This document shows, piece by piece, positions 26,264-36,505 of a stretch of DNA of 64,000 bases. A program made the position numbers and the translations under genes. The notes below the pieces were generated by a model. It saw nothing but the letters and a program-made list of their open reading frames with translations. It was not told where the DNA came from and did no database searches. Each line of letters opens with the position of its first letter. Position 1 is the stretch's first letter. The DNA comes from Lysobacter sp. CFH 32150 (GTDB lineage: Bacteria > Pseudomonadota > Gammaproteobacteria > Xanthomonadales > Xanthomonadaceae). The stretch lies in assembly GCF_022758295.1 (NCBI RefSeq), contig NZ_JALDWJ010000002.1, positions 62,001 through 126,000 of the forward strand, in the 5' to 3' direction.

Positions 26264-27679
26264 TTACTCGAAGCTGCCAACCGAATCGTGGGCGAGATTG
26301 TCGAAACGGGTGTATTCGCCGAAGAACTTGAGCTTGATCGATCCGGTTGGGCCGTTACGCTGCTTGCCGATGATGACTTCGGCCAGGCCCTTATCCGGCG
26401 AGTTTTCCTTGTTGTAGTACTCGTCGCGATAGATGAAGACGATGACGTCGGCATCCTGCTCGATCGCGCCGGACTCGCGCAAGTCGGCCATCACAGGGCG
26501 CTTGTCGGTGCGGGTTTCCAGCGAGCGGTTGAGCTGCGACAGCGCAATCACCGGTACGTTGAGCTCCTTGGCCAGGCCCTTGAGCGAGCGCGAAATCTCG
26601 GAGATTTCGGTGGCGCGGTTCTCGCTGTTGCCGGGCACCGCCATCAGCTGCAGGTAGTCGATCACGATCAGGCCGAGGTCGTGCTCGCGCTTGAGCCGGC
26701 GCGCCTTGGCGCGCAGCACTTCTGGCGACAGTGCCGGGGTGTCGTCGATGAAGATCTTGGCATCACGCAACATGCGGATGGCGCCGGTGACGCGGCTCCA
26801 ATCCTCGTCTTCAAGCTGGCCATTGCGAAGTCGGGTTGCGTTGACGCGGCCGTTGGAGGAAATCAGGCGCAATGCCAGCTGGCTCGCCGACATTTCCATA
26901 GAGAACACCGCAACGGCCTTCTTCGACTTGATCGCAGCGTACTCGGCCATGTTCAGCGCAAGTGTGGTCTTACCCATCGCCGGGCGCGCGGCAAGGATCA
27001 GCAGGTCGGTCGGCTGTAGGCCGGCGGTCATCTCATCGAATTCGGTGTAGCCGGTCGGCAGGCCGGTGACGCTGCCACCACTCGCGTAGCGCGTCTGCAG
27101 GACATCGAATGCTTCCGACAGCGCCTTGGTGACCGGGGTGAAATCGGTGCGGCCGCGCGCACCGGCTTCGGCGATCGCGAACACGTCCTGCTCGGCCTTG
27201 GCCAGGATCTCGCCGCTGTCGCGGCCGTCAGGCTGGAAGCCATCATTGACGATACCGGTGCCGACTTCGATCAACTGCCGCAGCACCGCCTTGTCGCGGA
27301 CGATCTCCGCATACGCCGCGATGTTGGCCGCAGAGGGCGTGGTACTGGCGAGCTCGACTAGGTAGGCACCACCGGCGACCTGTTCGGCCAGGTTCATCGA
27401 CTCGAACCACTCGCCCAGCGTGACCGCGTCGTAAGGACGGTTCTTCTCGGCGAGTTCGCGGATGGCGCGGTAGATCAGTTGGTGGTCGCGGCGATAGAAG
27501 TCGCCGTCGACGAGTTGGTCGGCGATGCGATCGTAGGCGCTTGGATCCAGCATCAGGCCGCCGAGCACCGCCTGCTCGGCTTCGATGGATTGCGGTGGCA
27601 CGCGCAGCTGCTCGATGCGGCTGTCCGCACGGCTACTCAAAGCGTGGGGGTCGGCACGAAATCCCTGGCGTGCGCTCAT
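26264..27679 (-). CDS. dnaB: Replicative DNA helicase DnaB
   Basis: Hexameric 5'-3' helicase of the replication fork. The start at 27679 gives 471 residues, close to the usual length; ATG 27751 would add 24 residues and has a possible GAGG site. The N-terminal domain (PPQSIEAEQAVLGGLMLD) and the RecA-like domain with Walker A ARPAMGKTT (230-238), DYLQLM, SQLNRSLE and DLRESGAIEQDADVI are intact. No intein is present. It is downstream of rpsF-rpsR-rplI, a common gammaproteobacterial order. Confidence 0.97.
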   Translation of the reverse strand: MSARQGFRADPHALSSRADSRIEQLRVPPQSIEAEQAVLGGLMLDPSAYDRIADQLVDGDFYRRDHQLIYRAIRELAEKNRPYDAVTLGEWFESMNLAEQVAGGAYLVELASTTPSAANIAAYAEIVRDKAVLRQLIEVGTGIVNDGFQPDGRDSGEILAKAEQDVFAIAEAGARGRTDFTPVTKALSEAFDVLQTRYASGGSVTGLPTGYTEFDEMTAGLQPTDLLILAARPAMGKTTLALNMAEYAAIKSKKAVAVFSMEMSASQLALRLISSNGRVNATRLRNGQLEDEDWSRVTGAIRMLRDAKIFIDDTPALSPEVLRAKARRLKREHDLGLIVIDYLQLMAVPGNSENRATEISEISRSLKGLAKELNVPVIALSQLNRSLETRTDKRPVMADLRESGAIEQDADVIVFIYRDEYYNKENSPDKGLAEVIIGKQRNGPTGSIKLKFFGEYTRFDNLAHDSVGSFE

Positions 27680-27850
27680 CAGCGATGTAACTCCCCTGTC
27701 CGGATCGTCGATGCGATCCTGTTGTAGTTGTTGTTGAAGCAGACCGGTCATCCTAGTCGCCTCGCTGGCAGGGTGTTGCAGACAAGTCGTGGGAAATCCT
27801 GTGCATAACTTTTCCCAGAGACCCGTCTCACCCGCTGCGACGGCCCAACG

Positions 27851-27880
27851 AAAACGGGCGCCTCGCGGCGCCCGTTTCGT
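27851..27880 (-). terminator. Terminator after rplI
   Basis: On the minus strand GAAACGGGCGCC-GCGA-GGCGCCCGTTTTC forms a strong stem followed by GTTG, with only a short T tract inside the stem base. It would separate the ribosomal-protein transcript from dnaB, at least partly. Confidence 0.6.
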
Positions 27881-27899
27881 GTTGCGATGCAGTAGAGGC

Positions 27900-28352
27900 T
27901 TAAGCCGCTTCGGCCACCACGGTCACTTTGACCGTCGCTTCGATGTCGGCGTGCAGGTGCACGATGACGTCGAACTCGCCGATGTGGCGGATCGGGCCTT
28001 CGCCCATCACCACTTCCGACTTCTCGACCGGGTTGCCGGCCTTGGTCAGTGCTTCGGCGATATCGCGCGGGCCGACCGAGCCGTACAGCTTGCCTTCGGT
28101 CGAAGCGTTGGCGGCGATCGTGACGGTCGCACCTTCGAGGCGCGCCTGGCGGCCTTCGGCGCCTTCCAGCGAGGCCTTGGCCTTGGCTTCGTACTCGGCG
28201 CGCTTGGCTTCGAACTCGGCAAGGTTGGCAGCGGTGGCCGGCACGGCCTTGCCCTGCGGCACCAGGAAGTTGCGGCCATAGCCCGGCTTGACGTTGACCT
28301 TGTCGCCAAGGTTGCCGAGGTTGGTCACTTTCTGCAGGAGGATCAGTTCCAT
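27900..28352 (-). CDS. rplI: 50S ribosomal protein L9
   Basis: 150 residues, normal length. The N-terminal [36 protein letters not shown] is the L9 signature; a connecting helix and the C-terminal domain ending [21 protein letters not shown] follow. It is third in the rpsF-rpsR-rplI operon. Confidence 0.98.
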   Translation of the reverse strand: MELILLQKVTNLGNLGDKVNVKPGYGRNFLVPQGKAVPATAANLAEFEAKRAEYEAKAKASLEGAEGRQARLEGATVTIAANASTEGKLYGSVGPRDIAEALTKAGNPVEKSEVVMGEGPIRHIGEFDVIVHLHADIEATVKVTVVAEAA

Positions 28353-28432
28353 CGTATTACTCCGTATTCGTTAGCGGGCCGCAGCCCGCAACTGTTGGCT
28401 GTCCGAATGACAGGTGGGATGAGCCGCAACGC

Positions 28433-28663
28433 TTAGGCGTTGTGGTTATCCGTGTAGGGGATCAGCGCGAGGAAACGCGCGCGCTTGACGGCCGTCTGCA
28501 GCTGGCGCTGGTACTTCGACTTGGTGCCGGTGATGCGGCTCGGCACGATCTTGCCGGTCTCGGTCAGGTACTGGCGCAGGGTGTTGAGATCCTTGTAGTC
28601 GATCTCTTTCACGCCCTCGGCGGTGAATTTGCAGAATTTACGGCGGCGGAAGAACTTGGACAT
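28433..28663 (-). CDS. rpsR: 30S ribosomal protein S18
   Basis: 76 residues from ATG 28663, starting [17 protein letters not shown], the usual S18 start. An in-frame ATG at 28711 overlapping the rpsF stop would add 16 Lys/Ser-rich residues and is less likely. S18 pairs with S6 on the platform of the 30S subunit, and the two genes are adjacent here. Confidence 0.96.
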   Translation of the reverse strand: MSKFFRRRKFCKFTAEGVKEIDYKDLNTLRQYLTETGKIVPSRITGTKSKYQRQLQTAVKRARFLALIPYTDNHNA

Positions 28664-28707
28664 GGGTGCTTTCCCGGACTTGGTCTTGGACTTGGACGGT
28701 TTGAAGC

Positions 28708-29130
28708 TCATGCGGCTTCTGCTGTGTCGTCGGCGTCGGCGATACCAATCGCGCCTTCGTCTTCATCACGGCGACGGCGTTCACCGCGCTCGGGCTTGTC
28801 GCCCTTCTCGTCCTTGTTCTTCATGATCAGCGACTGGTCGGTCGCCGCGTCGTCGCGCTTCATCACCAGGTGACGGAGCACGGCGTCGTTGAAGCGGAAG
28901 CCGTCGACCAGTTCGTTGAGCACGTCCTGACCCGCTTCGATGTTGAGCAGCACGTAGTGGGCCTTGACCAGGTTCTCGATCGGGTACGCCAACTGGCGGC
29001 GGCCCCAGTCTTCGAGACGGTGAATCTTGCCGTTGCCGTTCTCGATCAGCGTCTTGTAACGCTCGATCATCGCCGGGACCTGTTCACTCTGGTCCGGATG
29101 GACCAGGAACACGATTTCGTAATGACGCAT
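28708..29130 (-). CDS. rpsF: 30S ribosomal protein S6
   Basis: 140 residues starting [19 protein letters not shown]. The body has [23 protein letters not shown] and [14 protein letters not shown], all standard for S6, followed by an extended charged tail rich in Glu, Asp and Arg. It is the first gene of the operon. In E. coli S6 with S18 feeds back on its own mRNA; such a leader was not examined in detail here. Confidence 0.97.
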   Translation of the reverse strand: MRHYEIVFLVHPDQSEQVPAMIERYKTLIENGNGKIHRLEDWGRRQLAYPIENLVKAHYVLLNIEAGQDVLNELVDGFRFNDAVLRHLVMKRDDAATDQSLIMKNKDEKGDKPERGERRRRDEDEGAIGIADADDTAEAA

Positions 29131-29295
29131 TGTTGTTTCCTTGTGGATGCGGCCCGGCGTTCCTTGCGGAAGCAGGACCTGGCAGCTCCCCGTCACCCGG
29201 ACTGGACGCGGTGGAGCAAGGGTCTCCCACCGGAGCGGGAGCCGGAAAGTATGGCAGGTTCAAGGGCTTAGGTGCAAATCCGCCCTCCCCGGCCG

Positions 29296-31071
29296 TCAGC
29301 GGGCGGCGGGGGCCTGTTGCTGGGCGGTGATCCAGGCCGTGATGTGCTTTTCCAGCGCGTCCAGCGGCACCGAGCCGGTCTCCAGTACCGCGTCGTTGTA
29401 GGCACGCAGGTCGAAGTTCGCCCCCAGCTCGCGCTTGGCGCGGGCCCGCAGCTCGGAAATCTTCAGCTGACCGATCTTGTAGGCCAGGGCCTGGCCGGGC
29501 CAGGCGATGTAGCGATCGATTTCGTTGACGATGTCCTGGTCGGTCTTGGGCGCGTTGTCCTTGAAGTAGCCGATCGCCTGCTCACGGCTCCAGCCCTTGG
29601 CGTGCATGCCGGTGTCGACCACCAGCCGTACCGCGCGCCACATCTCGTAGGCGAGCTGGCCCATGCGGTCATAAGGATCGTCGTACAGGCCCATGTCGTA
29701 GCCGAGTTGCTCGGCGTAGAGGCCCCAGCCCTCGCCATAGGCGACGAAGTATGCGGTGCGGCGGAACATCGGCGCGTCCGGCAGTTCCAGTCCACGGGCG
29801 AACTGGAAGTGATGGCCCGGCACCGCCTCGTGGAGGGACAGCGCCATCATTTCCCAGGTTGGCCGCACCTCCGGCTTGTACAGGTTGACGTAGTAATAGC
29901 CGGCGCGGCTGCCGTCGGTGGCGCCGCCCTGGTAGTAGGCCGTGGTCGTGTCGGGCGCGATGTTGGCCGGGATCGGGCGCACGCCGTAGGGCAATCGAGG
30001 GATCGTCCTGAACGCCTTGACCAACTCCGGATCGATGCGTTTGGAAATCGCACGATAGGCCTCAAGCAGGGCCTCCGGCGACTTGTGGAAGAACTTCTGA
30101 TCCGTGCGCAGGAAGGTGAAGAATTCGCCCAGCGTGCCCTTGAAACCGACCTCATCCTTGATCTTCTCCATCGCCGCCCGAATGCGTGCGACTTCCTTCA
30201 GCCCGATGGCGTGTATCTCCTCGGCGCCAAGGTCGGTGGTGGTGAAGTAACCGGCCAGGAAGTCGTAATAGGCCTTGCCGTTCGGCAGGTCGGTGGCGGC
30301 GATCGTGGCGCGGGTTTTGGGTAGGTAATCGTCGTTGAAGAATGCCTGCAGCTTGCGGTAGGCCGGGACAATGCGTTCGGCGATCACCCGTCTTGCCTCG
30401 ACTTGCAGCGCAGCGCGCTCACCGACGGGAACGCTGTCGGCAAATTTCGCGAAAGGCTTATAGAAGGCGCTTTCAGTCGGATCATCGACGATCTGTGCGG
30501 CGATTTGCGCCGGCACCCGCTGCATCAGCACCCGCGGCGGCATGTAGCCGGCCTTCGTTCCTTCCTGCATCAGCGCGATGGTCTGGTCGATCACCACCGG
30601 CAATGCCTCCAACCGCTTGAGCCAGTCGCGGTAGTCCTGGACGCTGGCGAACGGCAGCACCTCGATGATGCCGTCCGCAGTCTGCACGCCACCCTGGTGG
30701 CCCATCGGCTGCAGATACTCGCGGAACTGCTGTCGTTCGACGCTGTGCTTCAGCTGCCACTCGAAGGTGTCGTAGTTGAGCTGATCGGCCGGCGACAACG
30801 CTGTGCGGTCGATCGTGAGCAGCTTTGCCAGTGCAGCCCGATCTTCGGCTTCGCGTTGTGCGATCGCATCCAGTGTGAGATCGGTCCAGCGGTCGTTGTA
30901 GCGATTGTCGCCGTTGTAGCTGGCGTTTTCAGGGCTTTCGCGCAGGCCGCGTTCCCATTCGTCGTCGAACAGCTGATGCAGGGTCTTCGCGGCATCTGTG
31001 TTCTGCGCGTACGCAGGCGCTACGGCGAAGGCCGCAACGGCGGCCGCGGCAAAGACGAGGGAACGGATCAT
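29296..31071 (-). CDS. DUF885 family exported peptidase-like protein
   Basis: 591 residues. A signal peptide ends APAYAQ. The DUF885 family is related to metallopeptidases, and the key motif LSLHEAVPGHHFQF (HExxPGHH) is intact, with AYGEGWGLYAEQLGYDMGLY supplying the downstream Glu. GYYYVNLYKPEVRP and LAYKIGQLKISELR are family motifs. It is likely a periplasmic zinc-dependent peptidase; the substrate is unknown. Confidence 0.88.
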   Translation of the reverse strand: MIRSLVFAAAAVAAFAVAPAYAQNTDAAKTLHQLFDDEWERGLRESPENASYNGDNRYNDRWTDLTLDAIAQREAEDRAALAKLLTIDRTALSPADQLNYDTFEWQLKHSVERQQFREYLQPMGHQGGVQTADGIIEVLPFASVQDYRDWLKRLEALPVVIDQTIALMQEGTKAGYMPPRVLMQRVPAQIAAQIVDDPTESAFYKPFAKFADSVPVGERAALQVEARRVIAERIVPAYRKLQAFFNDDYLPKTRATIAATDLPNGKAYYDFLAGYFTTTDLGAEEIHAIGLKEVARIRAAMEKIKDEVGFKGTLGEFFTFLRTDQKFFHKSPEALLEAYRAISKRIDPELVKAFRTIPRLPYGVRPIPANIAPDTTTAYYQGGATDGSRAGYYYVNLYKPEVRPTWEMMALSLHEAVPGHHFQFARGLELPDAPMFRRTAYFVAYGEGWGLYAEQLGYDMGLYDDPYDRMGQLAYEMWRAVRLVVDTGMHAKGWSREQAIGYFKDNAPKTDQDIVNEIDRYIAWPGQALAYKIGQLKISELRARAKRELGANFDLRAYNDAVLETGSVPLDALEKHITAWITAQQQAPAAR

Positions 31072-31151
31072 GGTCGGCTCCGGCGGGCGAACCGGGCGAG
31101 TCTAGCGTCCGATGCTTGGACCGCTACCGTGCCAAAGGCTGGTCGAAACCT

Positions 31152-31490
31152 TCAGGCCGCGTCGGCCTGGGTGGTGAAGCTCTCGCCGCAGCCGCATTCG
31201 CCGGCGACGTTCGGGTTGCGGAATACGAATTGTTCGTTCAAACCCTGCTTGAGGAAGTCGATCTCGGTGCCGTCGACCAGCGCCAGGCTGTCGGCATCGA
31301 CATGGATGCGTACGCCGTCCTGCTCGAACACGGTGTCGCCCTCGCGCGCTTCCTTCGCGAGATCGGCCACGTAGCCCCAGCCGGAGCAGCCGGTGCGTTT
31401 GACGCCAAAACGCAGGCCGATCGCGCCCGGCGTCTCGGCGAGATAGCCGCGAACGCGTGCAAGGGCAGCGGGAGCAAGGGTGACGGCCAT
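31152..31490 (-). CDS. IscA/SufA-family iron-sulfur carrier protein
   Basis: 112 residues from ATG 31490, starting [19 protein letters not shown]. The three conserved cysteines are present: Cys35 in RTGCSGWGY and Cys99/Cys101 in GECGCGESF, which hold an Fe-S cluster or iron. It is divergent from asnS and not in an isc or suf operon, so assignment among IscA, SufA and ErpA is left open. Confidence 0.88.
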   Translation of the reverse strand: MAVTLAPAALARVRGYLAETPGAIGLRFGVKRTGCSGWGYVADLAKEAREGDTVFEQDGVRIHVDADSLALVDGTEIDFLKQGLNEQFVFRNPNVAGECGCGESFTTQADAA

Positions 31491-31599
31491 GGCGACTCCA
31501 ATCGGATACGACCTTAATGATAGCCCGGACGCCGTAATGCAACCGGTCCGGTACACTTCGCGATTCAGAAATGTGCCCGCAGTGGCAAGGATTCAAGGC

Positions 31600-32999
<1,400 letters not shown>

Positions 33000-33000
<1 letters not shown>

Positions 33001-33302
33001 TGCTGCTGTTCTTTGCCCTGCTCTTCGTCGCCTTCGCCATCGCCGGTGCAACCGCGTTCGTGATCTTCTGGCCGCTGGCGTTGGTACACGTGCGCGATCG
33101 CCATCCGGATGTCGCCAAACAGCTCGGCGCCGGCGCCTTCCTCAAGCCATCGGCGCTGTCCTGGTTACTGCGCGGCAGCTACTACCAAGCACGCGATCCG
33201 CAACTGAGCGGTCTGGCAACACCCGCACGGATATCGTTGATTGTCATCCTCGCCGGCCTGGGCATGGCCTGCATCCTTTGGCTCTGGGCGATCGCGCCAT
33301 GA
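33000..33302 (+). CDS. Small two-TM membrane protein, unknown function
   Basis: A 100-residue protein with hydrophobic segments at about 2-28 and 76-98 and a polar loop containing RDRHPDVAKQLGAGAFLKPSALSWLLRG. Its start overlaps the asnS stop, so it is translationally coupled. No family is recognised. Confidence 0.75.
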
Positions 33303-33601
33303 ACGATGCGCACTACGAATGGTGGCTGGCCACGCTCGGCCGCACGCTCGTGTGGGCCCGCCTGCGCGTGCGCGAGGCCGGCACCGCTGAAGTCTTCGAC
33401 AGCGACGGCAACACGCTGGCCTATGACAGCGAAGACACGGCCCGCGCCGCGTTGATGGATGCAGAATTCGTCGCCTACGACGGCCTCGATGCCGAGGAAG
33501 CGCTGGATCGCGGCTTCAACCTCGACGAGATCGCACCACCACAGGGCGATGACGGCAGGCTGCGCGAGCGCATGATCCAGAAACTGCCGCCAAACGGTTG
33601 A
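33299..33601 (+). CDS. Small acidic protein, unknown function
   Basis: A 100-residue soluble protein (NDAHYEWWLATLGRTLVW at the start, many Asp/Glu in the second half, ending in a basic helix RLRERMIQKLPPN). Its start overlaps the stop of the two-TM gene (ATGA). Coupling to asnS and the membrane protein suggests a conserved trio, but no function is recognised. Confidence 0.75.
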   Translation: MNDAHYEWWLATLGRTLVWARLRVREAGTAEVFDSDGNTLAYDSEDTARAALMDAEFVAYDGLDAEEALDRGFNLDEIAPPQGDDGRLRERMIQKLPPNG

Positions 33602-33611
33602 GCAACGCTGC

Positions 33612-34241
33612 ATGTATCTGCCGCCGTCGTTCTCCGAGTCCGATCTCAGCGCCCTCGACGGCCTCGTTGCCCGCGACAACTTCATCACTCTGATCACCGT
33701 GCGTGATGCTGCTCCGGTCGTCAGCCACCTGCCGGTGCTGTACGCGCGCGACGGGGGGAAGGTCGAGCTGTGCGGGCATTGGGCGCGTCCGAACCCACAG
33801 GCCCGCCATGCCGGCCCCGCGCTGGCGATCCTGCATGGGCCGCATGCCTATGTATCGCCGGCCTGGTACACCGACAAGGAAGAAGGAGCACGTGTGCCGA
33901 CCTGGAACTATGTCGTCGCCCACCTGCATGGTGAATTGAGCACGTTCGGCGACGCCGATTCGCTGGCGGAACTCGTCACTGCGCTAAGCGACCAGCATGA
34001 AGCTGCGGTCGGCAGCGATTGGCATTTCGAGCCTGGGCGCGACGACCACGCCAGCCAGCTGCGCGGCATCATCGGTTTCCGCTTCCATGTCGAACGGATC
34101 GACATGAAGTTCAAGCTCAGCCAGAACCACCCGATCGCCAATCGGGTCGCGGTGGCCGAACGACTCGATGCATCCGATCGCGAACCCAGCCGCACTGTTG
34201 CTGCGCTGATGCGCGAACGCTTTCCCACTGGAGCCGACTGA
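33612..34241 (+). CDS. PaiB-like FMN-binding protein
   Basis: 209 residues of the PaiB (FMN-binding negative transcriptional regulator) family, with a split-barrel flavin fold. Seen are MYLPPSFSE, NFITLITV, VSHLPVL, GHWARPNPQ, ILHGPHAYVSPAWY, VPTWNYVVAHLHG and KFKLSQNHP near the end, which are diagnostic. In Bacillus PaiB affects protease gene expression. It begins 10 nt after the preceding gene and ends 1 nt before the next. Confidence 0.9.
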   Translation: MYLPPSFSESDLSALDGLVARDNFITLITVRDAAPVVSHLPVLYARDGGKVELCGHWARPNPQARHAGPALAILHGPHAYVSPAWYTDKEEGARVPTWNYVVAHLHGELSTFGDADSLAELVTALSDQHEAAVGSDWHFEPGRDDHASQLRGIIGFRFHVERIDMKFKLSQNHPIANRVAVAERLDASDREPSRTVAALMRERFPTGAD

Positions 34242-34242
34242 C

Positions 34243-35028
34243 ATGGACCTCAATCTCACCGGCAAGCACGCCCTGGTCTGCGGTGCCTCCGAGGGCATCG
34301 GCCGCGCCACCGCCCATGAACTCGCCCTGCTCGGCGCTGACGTCACCGTACTCGCGCGCCGTGCCGACGCCTTGCAGGAAGTCGTTGCCGCCCTACCCCA
34401 CAACGGCTCACAGCAGCACGGCTGGATCGCGGCCGATGTGTCGCAGCACGACGCGCTGCGCGCGCAAGTCGAAGCGCTCGCCGCCGGCAAACCGGTGCAT
34501 GTCGTCGTCAACAACACCGGTGGTCCACCCGGCGGGCCGGCACATACCGCCGATGCCACCGCCTTCCTCGATGCGTTCAACAAGCATCTGCTCGCCAACC
34601 AGACCATCGTCCAGGCCGTGTTGCCGGGCATGCGCGGCGCCAACTGGGGCCGTATCGTCAACGTGATCTCGACGTCGGTGAAGGAACCCATCGTCGGCCT
34701 CGGTGTGTCCAACACCATCCGCGGCGCGGTCGCGAGCTGGGCCAAGACCCTGTCGCGCGAACTGGCGCCGTTCGGCATCACCGTCAACAACGTGCTGCCC
34801 GGCTACACCGAGACCGGTCGCATCACCCAGATCATCCACGACCGCGCACAGACCTCGGGCCAGTCCGAGGCGGACATCATCGATGGCATGCGCAAGACCG
34901 TACCGGTGGGACGTTTCGCGCAACCGGCCGAGATCGGCGGCGTGATCGCGTTTTTGTGCTCACCGGCTGCCGGCTACGTCAATGGCGTCAGCCTCGCTAT
35001 CGATGGCGGGCGAATGCAATCGATCTGA
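34243..35028 (+). CDS. Divergent SDR-family protein lacking the catalytic Tyr/Lys
   Basis: 261 residues. The Rossmann start GASEGIG (14-20) and NNTGGPP (90-96) are clear, as is the catalytic-position Ser in VISTSV (Ser143). At the expected YxxxK spacing the residues are Ser156 and Arg160 (SNTIR), so the canonical Tyr and Lys are missing. Such SDRs form a recognisable subgroup of uncertain activity. It precedes the aminomuconate-semialdehyde dehydrogenase gene by 49 nt and may act in or beside that pathway. Confidence 0.85.
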   Translation: MDLNLTGKHALVCGASEGIGRATAHELALLGADVTVLARRADALQEVVAALPHNGSQQHGWIAADVSQHDALRAQVEALAAGKPVHVVVNNTGGPPGGPAHTADATAFLDAFNKHLLANQTIVQAVLPGMRGANWGRIVNVISTSVKEPIVGLGVSNTIRGAVASWAKTLSRELAPFGITVNNVLPGYTETGRITQIIHDRAQTSGQSEADIIDGMRKTVPVGRFAQPAEIGGVIAFLCSPAAGYVNGVSLAIDGGRMQSI

Positions 35029-35077
35029 ACCCCTCCATACGCTGACGCAGGCGTGACGCGCGCGTTAAGCTTGCAGG

Positions 35078-36505
35078 ATGCGTCTTACTCACTGGATCAA
35101 TGGCGAAGCACGCGAAGCGGCCAATGGCCGTTGGCGCGATGTCTTCGACCCTGCAACCGGGCAGGCTTACGCACAAGTCGCCGATGGCGATGCGCAGGAC
35201 GTCGATGCCGCGGTGGCTGCCGCCGAACGCGCCTTCCCTGCCTGGTCGGCATTACCCAACAGCGAACGTGCGCGCTGGCTGGAGAAACTCGCAGATGCGC
35301 TCGAAGCCAGGCTCGACGATTTCGCCCACGCCGAATCGCGCGATGGCGGCAAGCCGATCAAACTCGCACGCGAAGTCGAGATTCCGCGCGCGATCAGCAA
35401 CCTGCGTTTCTTCGCCCATGCCGCCACGCAATTCGCCAGCGAATCGCACCACGGCCAGGCCGGGCTGAACTACACACTGCGGCAGCCGCTTGGCGTGGTT
35501 GGCACGATCTCGCCCTGGAACCTGCCGCTCTACCTGTTCACATGGAAGATTGCTCCTGCATTGGCCGCCGGCAACACCGTCGTAGCCAAGCCGTCGGAAG
35601 TGACGCCGCACACCGCAACGATGCTCGGCGCGCTCGCTGCCGAAATAGGCTTCCCGAAAGGCGTGCTCAACATCGTGCATGGACTCGGGCCTGAAGTCGG
35701 GGAGCCGCTGGTCGTCCATCCCAAGGTCAAGGCGATTTCGTTCACCGGCAGCACCCTCGTCGGTCGCCGCATCGCCGGCCTCGCGGCGCCGCTGCTGAAG
35801 AAGTTGTCGCTGGAACTCGGCGGCAAGAATCCGACGCTCTTGTTCGCCGATAGCGACTGGAAAGCGAACCTCGACACCATCGTGCGTTCGGCATTCCAGA
35901 ACAGCGGCCAGATCTGCCTGTGTGGCTCACGCATCCTTGTCGAACGCAGTATCTACAACGCATTTCGCGACGCGCTGGTCGAGCGCGCGCTCGCATTGCG
36001 CGTCGGCGACCCGATCGACGAAGACAACCATCTCGGTCCGCTGGTATCGCAGGCACACCATGACAAAGTCGTCGCCGCCATTGCCCGCGCACGCGAAGAA
36101 GGCGGGTATGTGTGGTGCGGCGGCAATACGCTGGATCGTCCCGGCTGGTTCGTGGCACCAACCGTGATCGATGGCCTCGGCCCGGATTGCGCGAGCAACC
36201 GCGAGGAGATTTTCGGCCCGGTGGTGACCCTGCAGCCATTCGATTCCGACGGCGAAGCACTGCAATTGGCGAATGCCGGCGACTACGGACTCGCCGCATC
36301 GCTGTGGACGCGCGACCTCAATCGCGCCCATCGCTTCGCCGCGGAACTGCGCGCGGGCGTGATCTGGATCAACACCTGGCTGATGCGCGACCTGCGCACG
36401 CCGTTCGGCGGCATGGGCCAGTCCGGCCTCGGCCGCGAGGGTGGGACGGAGGCGCTGCGTTTCTTCACCGAGCCGCGCAATGTTTGCCTGGACCTGTCGC
36501 AATGA
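35078..36505 (+). CDS. Aldehyde dehydrogenase, probably 2-aminomuconate-6-semialdehyde dehydrogenase
   Basis: 475 residues. It has NAD-binding TISPWNLPLY, FTGSTLVG, the catalytic Glu in LELGGK (Glu246) and catalytic Cys280 in GQICLCGSR. It most resembles 2-hydroxymuconic/2-aminomuconic semialdehyde dehydrogenases. In a cluster with kynU, kmo, dioxygenase and ACMS decarboxylase it fits the oxidation of 2-aminomuconate semialdehyde to 2-aminomuconate. Its stop overlaps the next start (ATGA). Confidence 0.9.
   Translation: MRLTHWINGEAREAANGRWRDVFDPATGQAYAQVADGDAQDVDAAVAAAERAFPAWSALPNSERARWLEKLADALEARLDDFAHAESRDGGKPIKLAREVEIPRAISNLRFFAHAATQFASESHHGQAGLNYTLRQPLGVVGTISPWNLPLYLFTWKIAPALAAGNTVVAKPSEVTPHTATMLGALAAEIGFPKGVLNIVHGLGPEVGEPLVVHPKVKAISFTGSTLVGRRIAGLAAPLLKKLSLELGGKNPTLLFADSDWKANLDTIVRSAFQNSGQICLCGSRILVERSIYNAFRDALVERALALRVGDPIDEDNHLGPLVSQAHHDKVVAAIARAREEGGYVWCGGNTLDRPGWFVAPTVIDGLGPDCASNREEIFGPVVTLQPFDSDGEALQLANAGDYGLAASLWTRDLNRAHRFAAELRAGVIWINTWLMRDLRTPFGGMGQSGLGREGGTEALRFFTEPRNVCLDLSQ

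Noticed and set aside
36112-36504. N-terminal extension of the ChaN/EreA-like gene into the dehydrogenase gene
   Set aside because: The extension is out-of-frame dehydrogenase sequence; ATG 36502 starts a clear signal peptide.
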